This document shows, in pieces, positions 44,601-55,276 of a DNA stretch of 64,000 nt. Where the stretch lies: contig NC_089722.1 in assembly GCF_035083965.1 (NCBI RefSeq), positions 24,426,142 through 24,490,141 of the forward strand, in the 5' to 3' direction. The stretch's first letter is position 1, and every line of letters starts with the position of its first letter. This stretch comes from Branchiostoma lanceolatum (Eukaryota; Chordata; Leptocardii; Amphioxiformes; Branchiostomatidae). The notes under the pieces are model-generated. The model was given only the letters and a program-made list of their open reading frames with translations, searched no databases and was not told the DNA's origin. Position numbers and translations under genes: made by a program.

Positions 44601-45902
44601 GCCTTCCTCGAGGAAATGGATGACGGCCCCGATCGGGAGGTTTCTCTTGGTGGCGTACAGATACTCCCGGGGCGCGGTCTTCTCCAACAACTCAGCCCTG
44701 AAATCAAGGTACAAAACCATCATGTTAAACGAAACGTGATTATGTCGTTGTGGTAATGTAATGATCATTTTTATGAGCATTCGTTCTGAAAAATAAACAA
44801 CCCCACCTATACTGCCACGTGGATACAAATGTATATTCAATACGTGGTATATGGTATGAACTTAAGAAATGGTCCCGACCAGTTCTAGACATTGATTAAG
44901 ACATGTTCCCGTCTCACCTCATCTTTTCTACGGCTTGTTTATCAAATTCTCGATCAGGAAGTTTTCCCAGAAGACTGGGGTCGTCTTGCAGAACCATTTG
45001 AGCTTCCTCTCTGTCTGGAAACTCTTCCGTGCCTGGCATTTCGAAAATTCTCCTCATGTTTTTGACGTCCCAACCATGTACCTTGGTGTCGACTGCTATA
45101 AAAGGCCTGAATGTAAAAAGGAAAGTAATCGATAGTAGAATACATCGATAATTAAATATGTTATGAACTTATGAAGAGAAATATTTAAGATCATCGCAAT
45201 ACATGTGTTCATTTCCTCATAGTATACTCTTGGAATAATTCACTTAGAATATTCTGATTTGAGCAAGTAGATCTTGACCCTTTTAAATGTTGTAAGATCC
45301 CCTTAGAAGTAAGTAGAGACTTGATTCTATCGCGTCAAACTTGTTTGAAATTGAAACAAAGAATAATGAAGCAAAATGGAAGATGTGCAACTGGCTGACG
45401 CAGCTTGCCCTTGAGGATATCCTACTCTGTAATTGTGCTACTCGTTAGACAACACCAAGTTAAGTCAGAGAAGTACGCTAGACATTTCCAGTATGTTCAT
45501 AATATTTTCATCAGGTTTATAGTAGATTAGGTAGCTACGTAGTTGTGGAGTTACAGAAACGTGGGCAGATAGAGAAAATGTTGTTACAAAGAAATCAATA
45601 CATGTATTTACTCGTATTTCCAGGATATTTTTCCGCACTATAAAGAAGAACTTATCCCATGGCAGACAGACAAGACAAAGTAACACAGTGATAGGTACTT
45701 AGTAATAGTTGTTAGATATAAAATACATGTATACACGTCTGAAATAACCATATAACATTTACCTGGCCCCTACGGCAGCGCAGTTACAGGCAGTGTCCTC
45801 GGTCACTAGTCGGGCTCCCCAGAGCACCTGTCCCGCCAACATCAGCCACCCGAACACGTGCAGGCAATGGCAACTCAGACGTTTCACCTTGGAGACTACC
45901 AT
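41685..45902 (-). CDS. ST8-type alpha-2,8-sialyltransferase-like type II Golgi enzyme (408 aa), complete
   Basis: Eight exons (minus order): 45763-45902, 44918-45106, 44547-44697, 44051-44163, 43316-43453, 42726-42834, 42212-42362, 41685-41920. They sum to 1227 nt, exactly 408 codons plus stop. A short basic cytosolic tail (MVVSKVKRLSCH) is followed by one hydrophobic anchor (about residues 15-32), typical of Golgi glycosyltransferases. Sialylmotif L is RRCSVVQNGGILRGSRCGKE (170-189) followed by IDSADYVFR. Sialylmotif S is GLMLTAISMALCEETHLYGV (331-350) with WPFPVD. Motif III appears as YRYYYGHD. The terminal HKRGLLKLHIGEC fits motif VS. GH29-type enzymes of this family (CAZy GT29) move sialic acid from CMP-Neu5Ac to glycans. 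Family membership is firm; acceptor specificity (ganglioside, N-glycan or polysialic acid) is not predictable. Confidence 0.87.
42049..42145. mobile_element. Fold-back element in a sialyltransferase intron
   Basis: The ends TATTCTCCAAGCTGAGGTTTCG and GAAACCTCTGCTTGGAGAATA are inverted repeats extending about 44 bp. The 9-bp repeat ACACATTTT flanks them at 42040-42048 and 42146-42154. It resembles the element at 21949-22108 at its ends but has a different inner sequence. Confidence 0.8.
43831..43947. mobile_element. Fold-back element remnant in a sialyltransferase intron
   Basis: Core arms GTAGGAGTGTCCGGGA (43831-43846) and TCCCGGACACTCCTAC (about 43900-43915) are mirror images. The right side continues into CGAAACCTTTGATTGGAGAATA, matching the termini of the element at 42049-42145. 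The left terminus is not well preserved. Confidence 0.6.
44218..44271. repeat. Small hairpin with TAGCC...GGCTA ends
   Basis: TAGCCAGATATCCAAACCTAT and ATAGGTTTGGGCACCAGGCTA are imperfect inverted repeats around a 10-bp loop, in a sialyltransferase intron. The ends recall the MITE-like repeat at 790-876. Confidence 0.6.
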
Positions 45903-47470
45903 TGCGTTTTCACTGTCTCGTCAGTACTGTTATATCACCAGTCCTTTGTGCTTTAAATTTGAGAACACGTATAATTAGGTCAGGGCCTAACTATGGCCTA
46001 CAAAACAAGCTGTTGCTTCACATTGGTCTTATGTCCATTTCGAAATTTGGTTCTCAGTATAGTTCACAGTACATTAACGCTTTGACGATGTTGTCGAAAT
46101 CTTGTAGTGTTTCCCACGACGACCAGTTGTAGGCTTTGAGGACTAAGCTAGTCACTCTCCGCTTTCCCTCTCTAGGATGACTCCATACTATTCCACAATT
46201 AAGAGCGGTACCTGTAGAAACTCGCCGTTCTATCCTACAAGCTTGAACTATATGAGTCCTCCGATGCTGTGCCCAAGCGTTATTTTCAGGCAGATCATCA
46301 GATGAACACGTCTTGTTTACTCGCTGTTACACCAGTATGTTGTCCAAAGTGGGTCCGTACCCCAGTATCTGGTCCCGAATTGTAGTTACACATGCGATTC
46401 CTTTGGCCAGGCACTAGTTACGCACTCTGTACTTTTGGAGAGGCACCTGTGACACTGGCGATGTTTCCTGGATCACGTGCAACGTTGTTTCCTTTTCCTG
46501 TTGCTTCAAGGTGGTGACGTTAGTGGTCCTATGTGGTGATATTCCCAATGAGCCGTTGGTGCGTTTAGCGCTTTCCAAGATGTGTCTGTCACAGACAGTG
46601 TCCCACTTATCTAAATATTCATCATGCGTGGCCAGAAAAACAGGTTGTACCGGTGACCCGCCACTAAAGGAAATTGTTCTCATTTCGCGACATTAGCACG
46701 GGAGAATTGCTATGAGTCATTTACTCGGACTTAGCATGATCTTATACCCAGCAACCATATATATCACACATTAACTCCTTTAGAATATTTCTGTGTCGCG
46801 CACTTTCCTAAACGGGACCCAGGCAGCTCTTTGACTGGTAAGTGCCTTGTGTGTGTATGATAACTATAGCGGACACCGGTAACAAGATGAAAAATAAATC
46901 ATTAAGAGATTGTTTTAACTTAACACTAACTAGTACTGTAACACTAATCAACAAACAAGATAATGTTTGGCTTTGGCGTTTGTCCGTAAAACACAATTTT
47001 TATGTAGGTCATCAGGATACTGTTAGGGTCAGTGTCTTTTTGACCTTTGACCCGTAAGTCGTCTGCAAATGTTGTCTGTTGTGTTGCATGCATTGCATTA
47101 GGTTTTTCATGTTATATTGAATGTGTGCTGTTGACCACAAATGTGTAGATTATTAGCTGTAAGTAGAATCTTCCAATGAGTTAAGATTTTGTCATAGTTG
47201 GTGACCGTTTTCACTCTCTAAGACGACCGAGAAAGGCTGCCCCCCCTCCCACACCCTTGCTGCCCTCGAAGGCACCCCTAACCCCTCGAATCTTCACTTG
47301 AAATATATTCATATTGTTGCCGACTCTCTTCAATTATGATATGTTAGCAGAGTCGATGCTGATTGTCTTTTCAGTTTTATAGATATGCTCTACCTTTAGA
47401 ACGGATGATAAGGGTAATTATTAGTACATTTTATCGTCTATCTTTTACAGAAACTACTAAAGGAACACTG
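45903..47470. other. Divergent promoter region between sialyltransferase and COA1
   Basis: Both neighbours start away from here, so the region should hold two promoters. The COA1 5' UTR includes an acceptor TTTTACAG at about 47443-47450, implying an upstream noncoding exon not located. No other gene was accepted. Confidence 0.5.
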
Positions 47471-47488
47471 ATGACTTCAGCATGGTGA
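47471..47488 (+). promoter_or_regulatory. Five-codon upstream ORF overlapping the COA1 start
   Basis: ATG at 47471 opens a frame MTSAW ending in TGA at 47486-47488. The COA1 ATG at 47482 lies inside it in another frame. A scanning ribosome that initiates first at 47471 would terminate just past the main start, so this could lower COA1 translation. That effect is inference. Confidence 0.5.
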
Positions 47489-48523
47489 GTACAGAGCTGC
47501 TGAAGAGAATCGCCCTGTACGGAGGAGCCCTGGCTCTCGGGAGCGCTTTCCTCATGCGGAACCGGATCCAGACCAGCCTGGCAGCAGGGGAGTACTACAA
47601 GAAGTCTATGGAGGCCTTAAGTCAGGACCCTACGGCCATGGCGGCACTGGGAGCCCCTCCTCTTAAAACAAGGTGAGTGTGCTATAAGTCTGGAGAATCG
47701 TTGTTTCAAGGAATGAACACAACATGAAAAGAAAATTTGAAGAATGAATGAATTAAGTCCTTTATTGTACATATATATACTCACTGGGCCGGGTGAGGTA
47801 CAGGTCACAACAAAAGAATAGTTTACAAATACAAGTATGGATTGTCAAGTCTGTAGGGAAAACATTGGTTTTAGATAGTTGTCACCCTCGAGTCTAGTCT
47901 CAAGCACATATACATGTATGTGCCACCCTGTCACCCTTAACCATTGTCCTGCGGGAAGCCTATATATAGGCTCTCTCTCTATATATATATACAGAGCCTG
48001 TATGTGGGTCCTGTATATGTATGGGTTGGGGGTATTTTTCAGCTGAACACATCACACTGCCGTGAAATGCACTGAATGCGGAAGTAACAATGTCACCGCA
48101 GCGCAGAAAAAGTCAAGGGAAAATTACCTGATTAAGAAATCAAATCAATGAAATAAGTGGCATAAAAAACGTCAGCAGGACATAATCATAAGTTCACAAC
48201 ACTAGACTTATTGTCAGTACTCAGTACATGAAGCACCATGAAACAGCTTATCAATGTTCTTGTTTCCTTTTCAATAATAACGTTTTGTATCTTACTTCAG
48301 GCACCTTGACCTTGGTGATACAGAAGTGAATAACGTACAGCCGCACCTCGGATACGCCAGGCTGGATATTCCCGTGGTTGGTGGTCGGAAGAAAGGAACG
48401 TTACGGACAAACTGCACGAGAGACGCTGCCACGGGCGTATGGACCGTTGAGAAATTAGAACTTTTCTTGGAAAATACTGGACAGACGGTGACAATCGTTC
48501 CTCCTTCTAGTGAGAGGAGATGA
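47482..48523 (+). CDS. COA1: COA1-like mitochondrial cytochrome c oxidase assembly factor (137 aa)
   Basis: Two exons, 47482-47672 and 48301-48523, sum to 414 nt (137 codons plus stop). The N-terminus has one transmembrane helix (about LYGGALALGSAFLM, residues 12-25) preceded by a basic stretch, fitting a mitochondrial inner-membrane anchor. YYKKSMEALSQDPTAMAALG corresponds to the YYKLAVEQLQSHPEAQEALG segment of human COA1, followed by APPLKTRHLDLGD and a beta-rich C-terminal domain (IPVVGGRKKGTL...WTVEKLELFLENTGQ), the COA1/TIM21-like fold. COA1 (MITRAC15) helps early assembly of COX1 and of complex I. The length is close to the human protein (146 aa). A small upstream ORF overlaps the start. 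Confidence 0.85.
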
Positions 48524-50604
48524 CTGTAGCAGTTGAATTAGCTGAAAAAGAAGCTGACTAGAAGAAAAAAAATCTGTACCTATTGCAAGAATCTTTCCTC
48601 CTGATAATCAAAGAACAGCAGAGGTACTAAGGATTCTGATAATTTGTGACTAGTGATTCTTGCCCAGCAAAAACAAAAATGGAGTCATTGTGTCATCATG
48701 GTATATAGGCATCAAATAATGTCAAACAATGTAATGTTATATGCATAAGCAGTGCATAACAAGTATTATTGACAATATACAATGATTGCATTCTCTGTGC
48801 ATACTTAGTAACTTCATTGTACTGGACTATAACAGAGATTGTATGGGAATGTGGACAGATGTAGAACTTCCCTGCCTATATGTATATGAGTATGACTTGA
48901 TGGCTATTACTGTGTCCACCCGATCTTTGAATGCTTTCTGTGAAATACCTCAAATACACTTGATAAGTCAATTTTGAAATGTCTTGAAGTTTGATTTTGA
49001 GCTTGAGTACTCCAATCTATTTGTGTATCTGTTATAATTTAGACAAGCAAATAACATTTTGAAAGCTGGAGTTCATATGTAAGTTATCAATAGAATTGGA
49101 AGTAATATGCGCGTTATCATTTCTGTTGCATTCAGCATGGTCAATACTGACCGACGGAGGCCATATATATGTGTTCAGCTACAAAGGACTACCAAGATAT
49201 ATCCTTACAGCCATTACAATTTATACTAAATTGTCATGGCAGGAAAGTGCAGTGAATTTTTATTGGGATATTCAAATGTTGTGTCAGAATCTTTTGTTGA
49301 TAGAATAAAACTGCTTTTACTAGCCCTGTAGCAGCCCTCAAACTTTGTAAGGTGCATGTTTGAGATGTGAATATTTGTAGTTTTGATGTCCATGGCCGGA
49401 AAAAAGTTAGTATTACATGCAACAGCATTATATGAGTGATTGTGATGAATGTGAGACATAGACAGAAAAAAGTACATAAAATAAATCATTCAACTGAAGG
49501 GATATTCTAGTTCGTTTGCTGATACTATAAACTCTAACGCCATAATGCAAACATTATAACCGAAATATCATCATTGATATGACTACGAAAATTGCTAACG
49601 TTTTTCTGTTACGTTATATCGTTACCTTGATTATGTAGATTATATACACATTAAAAGTGCTACAGCACGCAACGGATCAAAAGCTCCGACCAGCGGCTAA
49701 AATTATTATTGCAGACAAAAACGAACGGAACGCTGCAAAATTTACAACAATCGCTAGTCGTCCCCACTGACATGTAGGATAATTCCATATAACGGAGGCT
49801 AGTGATTACCTCAAAATGATAACTACCATACGCCGCTACCCATTGTTTAATAGTAGTAAATAACTTTGGCCACTTTGGTTCATAACCAAAAGTTACTCAT
49901 TGTTTGATAAGCCAAATTTCCTATTGGTAACAGGTTTTGCAAAACATGTAGGTCACAAGCTTTTCGGAAATGTTTGGATAAGTTAGTTATTAGGATAAAT
50001 GGGGTCAATCTTCAAGCAGATGTGTGGTTTATGTTTGCTTCTGTGGTTCATTTCGCTCGTTATGTGTTTTGTGTGTGCGTTTACTGGTTGTCTAACCGAA
50101 GCTGCACATCTACTCCTTGATTTATGTTCGTTGCGTCACCTCAGTTTTCACACCGGTTCCAACCGGACCAGACCAGACCGGACCAGTGATACGCCGGGAT
50201 CGACCACAAATATTGCAAGGGGACGTCGATGTCAATATAATTACCAAGTCCTGGTCTGCACATCAATAGTTTGAATACAGATAGATTCATAAGCATAAAT
50301 ACGAAAGGTGGAGCTGGGAAAAGTTTGTGCGGAGTAAAAGTTCATCTTTGTTTGCCGAGCCAGGTTGCATGTCGGGAGCTTTGTTTTGATATAGCCCGTG
50401 CTGCAGAACGCAAAGGGCTGTTTGAATATCGTTTTATTTACGACCAGTAAGTTAAGAAAGAGTCAATGGGAGTTTGTAGAAGAAATTCAAGTTGACGAGA
50501 AGCATTGGTTTCATGCAAAAGAGCGAAATTGGAGAATCTATTTTAGCCACCTCGCCTCCTGTTTTCAGTGGTAGGTTCCAATTAAGGTTCAAGTAGCAGT
50601 CAAG
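48524..50604. other. Intergenic region between COA1 and PIPOX-like gene A
   Basis: AT-rich 3' flank of COA1 (AATAAA at about 49302 and 49479) followed by the PIPOX promoter side. No gene or dispersed repeat was recognised. Confidence 0.5.
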
Positions 50605-53600
50605 ATGGCGGAAGTTTGGGACGCCGTCGTGGTGGGGGCGGGGATAGAGGGATCCGCCACGGCCTTTCATCTGGCTAAGAACGGCTGTCAAACTCTTCTT
50701 ATTGAGCAGGTAGGGCACGGAGTTGTTCTTAAAGTATAGAGTAGAAATTGAGTCTTTTACTCACAAAATACAGGCTTGGTATGATATACTATTGCATATC
50801 ATACGCATAGATTGCATCATCACAACATTGAGTCGTTTAGCGGTCAATGGACGCTTGTCATGCTTGTAGAAAACTCCATCATGTTGTTGTTTTGAGGTAT
50901 TAAAGTTAAACTGAAATAACGATGATAATCACTTTGTATGTATGTATGTATGTCTGTTTATATGTATGTTGAATATGGGTGAACTTGAAGCTGACTTTAA
51001 GTATATTGCTAGTTTATGTTGCACCGAAAACATACATTGTTAGGATTGCTTTATTAAAAGACATAAGGTTGAACTGAGACACAATAGAATGAGTAAAATG
51101 GTAGATGATCTAGATACAGGGACAGCTGTGGCAATGCAGTCATACCCCTGGGCTGTTACTGTTTGGAAGGACAGATCAATCCTGTTGCACTTTTTGACCT
51201 CATTTTGGCATGCGCACCACCTTTATTATGGGCCACAGAACTATACAATGTATTCAAGCTGCTGAATGTTTGCACCTGTTCCCTGCAGTTCCCCTTGCCG
51301 CACAGTAGAGGGAGCTCCCACGGTGCCAGCCGCATCATCAGAAAGGCGTACGTCCAGCAGCACTATGCACAGATGATGAACGAGGCGTACCCTATCTGGG
51401 AACAGGTGGAGCAGGAAACAGGCACACAGCTCTACATGTAAGCTGCATGCCAATAGACCCATTCTATAGACTCATGCCTTGGGCAAAACGTGGAGATGCA
51501 AAGATGGAAATGCAAACATTTGAGAACATGCATGCATGTACATTTTAGAACATGCATGCATAGCTAGCACGTATATTGCCATATTTCTGGACAAATGGCT
51601 AATTTTGATGGACAGACAGGATCGGTCTATTCTGGTGCTACATTTGCCCTATTTCCAGGTGTTTTGGCAGTGCAGTTTCATATTGTCCTGTCTGTGGGCA
51701 CTTGCTGTCTGAGGGAGTGAAGTCTGCCATCGCTGCAGATTACCTTGTTTTCTTTGGAGTTTTATAATGGTTCTATAATCTCTACGTACATCATGTACTG
51801 TTAGTATTTGATAATTTCAGTCAATATCTTTGTATGTATAGGAAATCTCATTCTCAATACATTTTTTCCCTTTCCAGGAAGACAGGTGGCCTGATGGTAG
51901 CACCGTCATCATCTAAACAGCTTGATCTGACGGAGCGGAGTCTGGCAGGGGCAGGGAGTGAGTTTGAGAGACTCAGTAGTGAAGACCTGAAGCTGAGGTT
52001 CCCAAACCTGAGCTTCCCTGCAGACTACCGAGCAGTTCTGGACCCTGAAGCAGGGGTGCTGAAGGCTGACAAGGCACTGAGGTGCCTCCAGGTCAGAAAT
52101 CAAATACACAACTCATTGCTACAGACTTCTACCGTCGAAAACTTTTAAAGTCAGCATGAAAGTTTGTAGCTTGTTTATATTTTACAATCGTGTTAAAAAA
52201 ACTGAAAATTCTCACATTTTAAGCCCTTGCTATTGCAGCAAAACCTGTTTTAAAGTTCATACTAAAGCTTGATTATATCTTACAGTCACAGGGAAACATT
52301 TCAAGTATCACACTATTTGGAAGCTATCAGGAAGAATTCAGGAATTGTCATGTTGTGTCAAATGCTCTATATATTGAAGTGTCAATTTCAAGTAGAATAC
52401 TTTAAACATGAACTTTGGGACCTATTTTCTCTCCTGCACCAGGATCTTTTTGTGAAGTATGGTGGAAGGATACATGATGAAGAGAAGGTGATGCGGATCG
52501 ACCCAGGTGATGTGGTGATCGTCCACACGTCCAAGTCCACGTACAAGACACGCAACCTTCTCCTCCTACCGGGACCCTGGGCGGGGAAACTGTTGGGACC
52601 GCTGGGGCTTCAGCTGCCGCTTAAGGTGAAATTGTACCTTAAACCTTGGAATTTTCTTATAGTTCTTCTTACATATCAAATGTTATATGCAACAGTTACT
52701 CAGGAAACTGGACAGAGGTTGGAATATCTAAAATCTTAAATTTTAGAAAATTCCAAAATTCATCGAGTTGCTTGAGTAATTGTTACCTACTTAGTTATCT
52801 TATTACCTGCATGTCTAACCTTCATTGACATATGAAATATTAGTTTTTTTATTTGACCAGACAACACCGTATTGATATTCAATGTTACAAATATCTGATG
52901 AAGGCACCCATATGTTATAGCAGTTTTATGATACTGTTATGCAATGGCTTATCTTTCTTGTATGTCTTGATATTCCCACTTTCCTAGCCTGTGCGTATCA
53001 GTGTACTGTACTGGCGAGAGAAGCGACCAGGCACCTATGCCCTAAGGAAGGGTTTCCCTGTGTTTGTAGACCACACCACAGCCCATAAGTATGGTCTTCC
53101 CTGTTTAGAGTATCCAGGAATATTCAAGGTACTTTAAATCAGGAACTGTGCTGTGTTACCAACATATCACTCTTAAGAAATCATTTTGTTAAAGGAAGAC
53201 CTCCACAGATGTTTAAGCCTAAATTGTTGACAAATACGTATATACAATGTGGCGTATGGCCAGTGTGTTTGCCTTGCATTCGGTAGGTTGTGAGTTTGAT
53301 CCCTGGCCGAGTCATACCAAAGACTTTAAAAACAGTACAAACTGCTTTCTCTGCTGAGCACTCACCATTTAAGAAAGAGTGCTAGTATGTTGACATTCCT
53401 ACTGGTGGACTAGCCTCCTGCTGTAGTGATTGCACAACGTTGTGTGGCCCAATGGCTTTTGAAATGAAATCCGTGCTGTCCCTTGCCCCATCTGGTGCAG
53501 GAAGGACTTTAACTTAGCTTTGCATGTGCAGTGTGATTTTTTGTTTCTTTGGTGAGATAAAAATGGGCATGCATGTAGAAGGTACAGATCATTCCAAGGT

Positions 53601-55276
53601 GCAGAAAATAAGGAGAGGGCAAGGTGGTGTGCAGCATCCATCCCTTAAACTGCAGTTGTTTTCTTTCCCTTTTGTACATAACAAACTAAGTACCAGTACC
53701 AAGGAAGAATCATGTACTGTAAAAGGGGTGGTAGAGAAAATAACATTTCACCATCAAGGAAATAACCATGTACTGTAACAAGTGTGAGAGGATAGAATCA
53801 CAGTTCAGTAACAAAGACATAACCGTGTGCTGTAACAGGGGCGGTAGGAGAGGATCCAATTTCACTACACAAGACAGGACCATGTAATGTGATGGGTGTT
53901 AGAATAGAATTGCATTTCAGTACTAAGGACAGAATCATGTACTGTAACAGGTGATAGTGTGGGACCACATTTCAGTACCAAGGACAGAAAAGATGCCTGT
54001 TAGGTTGAAACATTAGTCCACTCCATATATCTACCAAACCCTTGTTCTGTTCCATACCTGCAGCTCTGCTACCATTCTGGTCCAGCGATTGATCCAGACG
54101 ACAGAGACGGTGTGGCCGGTAGTCATGGTAACCAGGAGATTGTAAGGATGATGTGTGACTATGTCAGGAAACACTTCCCTGGGTTAGAGAGTGTTCCAGC
54201 TATTCAGGAGTCCTGCATATATACTGTGAGTTTTCAGTGTTGTTAAGCAATTTTCAGTTAGAAGTCCAGGAAGACTAGTGGTGTGCCTCAGGGCATATCA
54301 CTAATAGATTTTCTCATTAAACTCAAACTCAATTCAGTGTAAAGAACGTGCAGTAAACATTGAAATATAACAAAAACATAGATTGGTAATAAGCATTAGA
54401 TATCAAGGCACAGATTTGGAGTTAAGTCCTGCTTTCTGATTGTTTAAGAGATTCACAATAGAATTCCTATTTTGTGTGACACCTAGATACTTTGTGTTCC
54501 TAGATCAACTACATCACATGTTGATATTACTGGTTTTGTATTGCAAAGACAACCTCATTCTTTATACTTGATGTAAAACAGTGCTTGTTATTGAAAGCCT
54601 TTTGCCCTATACGCATTGACCAAAAGCATAATTCTTTTCTTAATTTGCCAGTGTTATACAATGTACATTAAACCGTATGTTTATCTTGTGAATTACTCTG
54701 TAGAACACTCCTGATGAAGACTTCATACTGGATCGCCATCCACAATACAGGAACATCATCATAGGGGCTGGCTTCTCAGGTGAACACATCATAAATATTC
54801 ACACTGGATACCTGTATATCTTACACCTTTATCCTTAGATTCAGTAACCCTCCAAACTCCTTCCTGCTTTGCCCTTGCCAATCCTCTTCACTCCTGAAAA
54901 AAATCTTCTTCACCCCCTATGTTCCTCTTTGCCCCCGCTGCACATCTGCTATTGTTACTTTCTACATGATTTTTGTATCCACTATGAGCAGTGCCAGGTA
55001 ATTGCAGCCACTGGGGGAAAGCAGATTTATTTGTACGGACAAAGGGAGTGGAAACCATTAGTGGAGTTTGGTGGAGGTCTTAAGTAAGAATGACTGACAA
55101 TCTCTTACTAAGTGCAATTGTGTTTCTCTCACCTTACAGGACATGGCTTTAAGCTAGCACCAGTGGTGGGGAAGTTACTGTGTGAACTGGCTATGGACAA
55201 GCAGCCATCCTACGACATGACACCGTTCTCTCTGAGCAGGTTTCACAACACTGCAACTCCTCAAGCAAAGCTCTGA
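50605..55276 (+). CDS. PIPOX: Peroxisomal sarcosine/L-pipecolate oxidase-like flavoenzyme A (388 aa), complete
   Basis: Eight exons, 50605-50709, 51289-51437, 51878-52091, 52443-52625, 52988-53128, 54064-54225, 54704-54779, 55140-55276, sum to 1167 nt (388 codons plus TGA). Human PIPOX is about 390 residues. The N-terminus [20 protein letters not shown] carries the Rossmann GxGxxG motif for [23 protein letters not shown] follows, as in the MSOX/PIPOX family. Cys315 in ESCIYTNTPDEDF is at the site of the covalent FAD link in this family, and [20 protein letters not shown] follows. The final tripeptide AKL is a peroxisomal PTS1 signal. The enzyme oxidises N-methyl glycine or L-pipecolate to imine or aldehyde products and H2O2. 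A second, inverted copy lies at 59782-63833. Confidence 0.93.
53250..53515 (+). mobile_element. tRNA-derived SINE in PIPOX-A intron 5
   Basis: Begins with a tRNA-like promoter: A-box-like TGGCCAGTGTG and B-box-like GAGTTTGATCCC about 35 bp apart. A unique tail follows, with GTGATTGCACAACGTTGTGTGG and CCCCATCTGGTGCAGGAAGG. The equivalent intron of the inverted copy has no such segment, so it inserted after the duplication or was lost there. The family name is not asserted. Confidence 0.65.
53690..53995 (+). repeat. About 57-bp minisatellite in PIPOX-A intron 5 (about 5 diverged copies)
   Basis: Units carry AGTACCAAGGACAGAATCATGTACTGTAACAGG-like text (key blocks TACCAAGGA, CATGTACTGTAA, ATTTCAGTA). 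The same repeat, inverted, is expanded in the paralogous intron at 61465-62085, so it existed before the duplication. Confidence 0.75.

Noticed and set aside
46414-46683. 89-codon minus-strand frame starting MRTISFSGGSPVQPVFLATH
   Set aside because: No recognised domain and no splice or paralogue support, between two divergent promoters. It could be a small gene, but the evidence is too thin.
53250-53325. Possible tRNA gene
   Set aside because: A- and B-box-like motifs are present but a full cloverleaf is not, and the sequence runs into a SINE-like tail.
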